Of a stretch of 64,000 nucleotides of DNA, positions 60,633 through 64,000 are shown one piece after another (position 1 is the first letter of the stretch; each line of letters opens with the position of its first letter). The notes below the pieces were generated by a model. It saw only the letters and a list, made by a program, of their open reading frames with translations, did no database searches and had not been told where the DNA came from. The stretch is taken from positions 62,001-126,000 of the forward strand of contig CAWGKA010000005.1 in NCBI GenBank assembly GCA_963823045.1, read 5' to 3'. The translations under genes and the position numbers were made by a program. Origin of the DNA: JADLGL01 sp963823045. Lineage in GTDB: Bacteria > Pseudomonadota > Alphaproteobacteria > Rhizobiales > Kaistiaceae.

Positions 60633-62472
60633 ATGAAACGGCTGGCAATCATCCTTGCTGCCGTCATCGTTCTGGTGACCGGGATTCTCATCGTCGCCCC
60701 GCTCTTCATTCCCGAAGAGCTGGCACGAGCCCGTATCGCAGAACAGATCGAGCAGTGGATCGGCCGCCCGGTGACCTTCACCGGCGAACCGGCGATTTCG
60801 TTCTTCCCGCGCCCGACGGTGCGGTTGGAGAATGTCGCGATCGCCGATGGCGACGGGTCGGACGAAACGTTCATCTCCGTGGATGAGCTGATCGGCACGG
60901 TACGGCTGTTGCCGCTGCTGTTCGGCCATGTCGAGGTGAGCTCGTTCCGGCTCGAACGGCCAACGATCTCGCTGCGCGTCGATGAGTCTGGCGCCACCAA
61001 CTGGACATTCGAAGGCACGCTCGGCGACCGCGTCGACGAGGCGTTCGGCGTCAACGAGGACACCGGAAATGACGTGAACGAGGTGGCGCTCGGACGGTTC
61101 CGGATCATCGACGGCACGGTTACCTACTCAGAACCGGGCGCGCCCTTGGCGGTGATTTCGGACGTGTCGCTCGATATCGACTGGCCTGTCAACGGCCCGG
61201 GCGGCAACGGTCAATGGCTCGCTGACATGGCGCGGCGAGGACTCAATATCTCGGCCGCCCTGCTGCAGCTGTCTCAACTGATCGCCGGCAGGCCGTCGCG
61301 CGGAGATTTCCACCGTCGACTCGGCGACCTGATCGACATCGCTTTCGACGGAGCGGTCGGGCGCGACGATCTCGATCTTCACCTTCGCCGGCGACACCGC
61401 CGTCGCCATGGGCCTGCTGCGCCGCGTCATCGATTGGGCGGGCGGCGCCGATCCGGAGCGGCGGATACGCTTGCGAACGCACCATTTCGGGCACGGCGTG
61501 ATGGGCTTGGTCTGTTCCTTCCCCCTCGCACTCGAGATCGACGTCTTGACGGCAACGCCGCATCGGGCGCGTTCTCGGTCGATTTCAGCGACGATCCGCG
61601 TCAACATCGTCGGAACCCTGGCGCTCAGCCAGCTGGACCTCATGCCCTGATGCCGATGCGTTCCTCGCCGAGGTGCAGGCGCAGGGCGAGGATTGGAAGA
61701 ACGTCCTGATCAGCCTGCCGATCTTCGACGACGTCGATGCGGACATCCGCGTATCCGCCGACCCACTGATTGTCGGCGCCATGCATCTTGAAGACCTCGC
61801 CGTCTCGGCGATCGCGAAGACCGGCTCGATCTCGCTGCGCCTCGGCGTAGCAGGCCTCGATGGCGGACGCATCCACGCCTCGCTCACGGTCGACTATCAG
61901 GCGCCGCGCTCTCAAGCGCGGACGCCGAGCTGACCCTCACCAATGTCGACGCGCAGGCAGCGCTCACCGACCTCGTCGGCGTGTCGTCCATTGCGGTCGG
62001 GCTAACGGCAGCGTTCGGTCTCCGCCGATGGTGCGAACTCGGCAGAAGCTTATCGACCGCCTCACTGGCAACCTGGACGCCACGATCGACGATGAAAGAA
62101 TACCCGGCATCGACCTCTCGCATGCGGCGGCGATGGCCGCCCCGACGGTCGACGATGTCGTCACCGGCGCCTGGCGCGGAAACGGCGTTCGCCCAGTTCG
62201 AGGCGCAGCTGTCCTTCTATGGCGGTCAACTCATCGCCGACAGCATCGACGCAACAGGGCCGCGACTTCGACCTCACTTTCGCCGGCTGGGGCGGCTCGA
62301 CGCGGCCGGAGATCAGCGGCGTCGGCGTCGTCCTGATCCATCCATCGACAACGACATCGGCGTGCGCTTGCTCCCCTTCCTCATGACCGGCACTTGGGTG
62401 AGCCCCGCCTTCGCGGACGACCTGGGTACGCCGGGCTTCGATTCCGCTTCGACCGAGGCGACACCGCTATGA
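60633..62472 (+). CDS. AsmA family protein (heavily frameshifted)
   Basis: AsmA-like proteins are anchored in the inner membrane and bridge the periplasm, in some cases moving phospholipids to the outer membrane. The N-terminus is intact: MKRLAIILAAVIVLVTGILI membrane anchor, IAEQIEQWIGRPVTFTGEPA, SFFPRPTVRLENVAIADGDG, VSSFRLERPTISLRVDESGA and NVNEVALGRFRIIDGTVTYS-like sequence. From about 61200 onward the sequence changes frame six or more times: FADDVDADIRVSADPLIVG-type pieces, LGVAGLDGGRIHASLTVDYQ and the C-terminal LLPFLMTGTWVSPAFADDLG. Corrected length is about 613 aa. Its stop overlaps the glk start as ATGA. Confidence 0.84.
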
Positions 62473-63487
62473 CGCAAACGCTCCTGCCGCTGCCCTGCCT
62501 CATCGCCGATATCGGCGGAACGAACTCGCGCTTCGCCGTGCTCAACGAGGATGGGAACGCTGACCTACTTGCTGACCTTCCCCATCGCGGAAGTGAGCGA
62601 TTTCGCGGCCGAGGTAACGGAGCGCGTCATCCCGGCCTTCGCCAGCCGGCCGCGCTCGGCACTGCTTGCGCTGGCCGGCTTGATCGACGGCGAGCGCGTC
62701 AAGATCGTCAATGGCGGATGGTATGTCGACCTGTGGGCGCTGGATACGGTGATCGGTCTCGACGAGGTTGGTGCCATCAATGATTTCGAGGGCGCTCGCC
62801 CTGGCCCTTCCTGCGCTTCAGGACAACGACATCCTCTGCGCGGATCGGCGGTGGCCGTTTCGCGCAAGAGGAGACGAAGCTGGTGATCGGGCTGGGGCAC
62901 CGGCCTCGGCATCGCGGCCCTGAACCCCGGCCGGCGATCGCTCGCACGCCGCGGCGACGGAGGGCGGTCACATGGACTTCGGCCGGGCGCATCCGCGTGA
63001 ATTCGAGATTGGCCGTTCCTGTCGCCGACCGGCGCCCGCGTCCAGGTGGAGACCGTCGGTCCGGTCGTGGCATCGAAAACCTCTACCGCGCCATCGTCAC
63101 CGTCGAAGGTGCTACGGTGTAACTGTTTAAGGCGGCGGAAGTGGTGACGCGCGCCGAGGCCGGGGACGTCGCCGCCTCCGAAGCGCTCGACATCTTCGCC
63201 GCCTGCCTTGGCCGGCTCGCCGGCGACATGGTGCTTCTTTATCTGTCCCGCTGTGGCTGCGTTCGTCGCCGGTGGCATCGCGCCGCGCATTGTCGACCGT
63301 TTCACCAATGGCATCTTCCGCAGCGCCTTTGTCGACAAGGCGCCGTTCCATGACGCGCTGGAGGCGGTGGGCAACGATGCTGCGGGTGGTGCATAAGCGC
63401 GCTGAGCTTTCGTCGGTAGCCGCCGAACCCACCGCCATCCATCGCGCTTCGCCATCGATCCTCCTGTCGAAGCGCCATTGGCGCTAG
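62469..63487 (+). CDS. glk: Glucokinase (heavily frameshifted)
   Basis: This enzyme phosphorylates glucose with ATP. The bacterial Glk/ROK-related motif LIADIGGTNSRFAVLNEDGN is at the N-terminus. Pieces in other frames follow: LTFPIAEVSDFAAEVTERVI, IVNGGWYVDLWALDTVIGLD, GAINDFEG (the ND of the glucose site), LVIGLGTGLGIAAL (phosphate loop), GGHMDFG, SRGIENLYRAIVTVEG-like sequence, FAACLGRLAGDMVLLY and VAGGIAPRIVDRFTNGIFRS. At least seven frame changes are needed. The end is uncertain; I use the TAG at 63485-63487, 3 nt before the convergent gene. Corrected length is about 335 aa. Confidence 0.82.
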
Positions 63488-63490
63488 CGA

Positions 63491-64000
63491 TCAGGCTGGC
63501 GCAGCCCCGGCCGCGAGAGCTGCGCGGCATGCCGGATGCCAGGAGCCTCGATGCGTTCCGCGCGATGGGCGCTCGGCATTTTCGGCTCGAACCGGCGCTC
63601 GATGGCGGTGGCCGTCGCGAAGGTGTCAGCGTTTGGCCAGGCGCGTGCGGATGCACCGGCCAGCCAGGCAACGCCCAGGGCCGCGTTTCCTCAACAACGG
63701 GCCGCTCGACGGGACGGTCGAGCATGTCGGCCAGGCACTGCATCGCCCAGTCCGACCGGGCGAGGCCTCCCGACACCCGTGCCGGCGGTTCCGGTTCCGG
63801 TTCGGGAAGGCCTTCGCCGATGGCGACGACGAGATCGCGCGCCGTTAGAACGGCCGTTCGAGCGAAGCGCGGATGACGTCCGCAGCGCCCATCCTTGTCT
63901 CCAGTCCGTGCATCATCCCGGTCGCGCGTGGCCCGTGCCATGGCGACTGCGCCGTGAGTTGCGCGGACCATGAAGAGCTCGGCGTCCGGATCGGCGGACT
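63491..64000 (-). CDS. FGGY-family carbohydrate kinase, glycerol kinase-like (partial, frameshifted)
   Basis: Only the C-terminal third is present, and the gene continues past the right edge. ARDLVVAIGEGLPEPEPEPP leads to VSGGLARSDWAMQCLADMLD with RPVERPVVEET, matching the FGGY signature region (DGG..N.W.MQ.LAD...V.VERP...ET) of GlpK. After an indel, ALGVAWLAGAS-like and NADTFATATAIERRFEPKMP with SAHRAERIEA follow. Frame changes lie near 63860, 63690 and 63560. Glycerol kinase is the closest match by pattern, but xylulokinase-type relatives cannot be excluded. It converges on glk with a 3-nt gap. Confidence 0.78.

Noticed and set aside
59431..60648. A 405-codon leftward open frame opposite the ABC permease
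   Set aside because: It is antisense to a clear 12-helix permease. Its composition is Arg/Glu/Asp-rich shadow sequence with no motif.

Overview
The window is chromosomal DNA from an alphaproteobacterium, most likely order Hyphomicrobiales (Rhizobiales). It is GC-rich and densely packed on both strands. It carries families typical of that order: a Ros/MucR regulator, HisZ beside HisS and a short HisG, the run tldE-cysQ-DUF4170-DUF374-waaA-lpxK-DUF2093-mutL, TIGR01459 and TIGR03808 proteins, DUF1491, DUF5330, DUF2336 and DUF3422 proteins, a CIRCE-controlled groESL operon, and a tRNA-His without an encoded G-1. No species can be named from the sequence alone.

Quality caveat: more than half of the genes can only be read by changing frame one or more times. 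The shifts hit unrelated housekeeping genes, often lie at short C or G runs, and sometimes come in compensating pairs. They look like insertion/deletion errors in the assembly rather than pseudogenes. I give whole-gene spans and state where the frame changes.

Layout. 1-10.5 kb: a YcgN-type cysteine-cluster protein (cut by the left edge), a class A penicillin-binding protein, a family 39 glycosyltransferase, a DUF1214/DUF1254 pair, a DUF2336 protein, DUF1491 with a peptidoglycan-binding protein, a broken membrane sensor-like gene, DUF5330 and sufE. 10.5-18.7 kb: a zinc-finger-deficient MucR-type regulator, then a ten-gene leftward Mrp/Mnh-type cation/proton antiporter operon (E, F, G, MbhD/E-like, B, C, three antiporter-like membrane subunits and one unknown 2-TM protein). 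18.9-24.3 kb: msrB, sodB, a small conserved protein, a Tat-exported beta-helix protein, mutL and DUF2093. 24.3-32.6 kb: lipid A/Kdo genes (lpxK, waaA, DUF374 acyltransferase), DUF4170, cysQ, tldE, a patatin, rsmD, rluB and divergent tadA. 32.6-38.3 kb: hisG, hisZ, hisS, groEL, groES and CIRCE. 38.5-46.7 kb: a TadG-like von Willebrand protein, a secreted unknown, a sigma-54 response regulator, a HAD phosphatase, ribF, a repeat-bearing lipoprotein and aceB. 46.8-53 kb: DUF3422, a 1-Cys peroxiredoxin, gshA, rsmE and xseA. 53-64 kb: a Tat-exported orphan with atypical codon use beside tRNA-His, a PAS sensor kinase whose H-box lacks histidine, Fe(III)-type ABC transporter parts (binding protein and fused permease), AsmA, glucokinase, and the end of an FGGY (glycerol kinase-like) gene.

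Working together: gshA, msrB, sodB and the peroxiredoxin cover redox defence; lpxK, waaA and the acyltransferase serve outer-membrane lipid A; hisG and hisZ form the first histidine enzyme. The most interesting signals are the antiporter operon with three proton-channel-like subunits, the kinase without its phosphoacceptor histidine, the Tat-exported orphan beside tRNA-His, and a lipoprotein with a tandem Trp/LG helical repeat.
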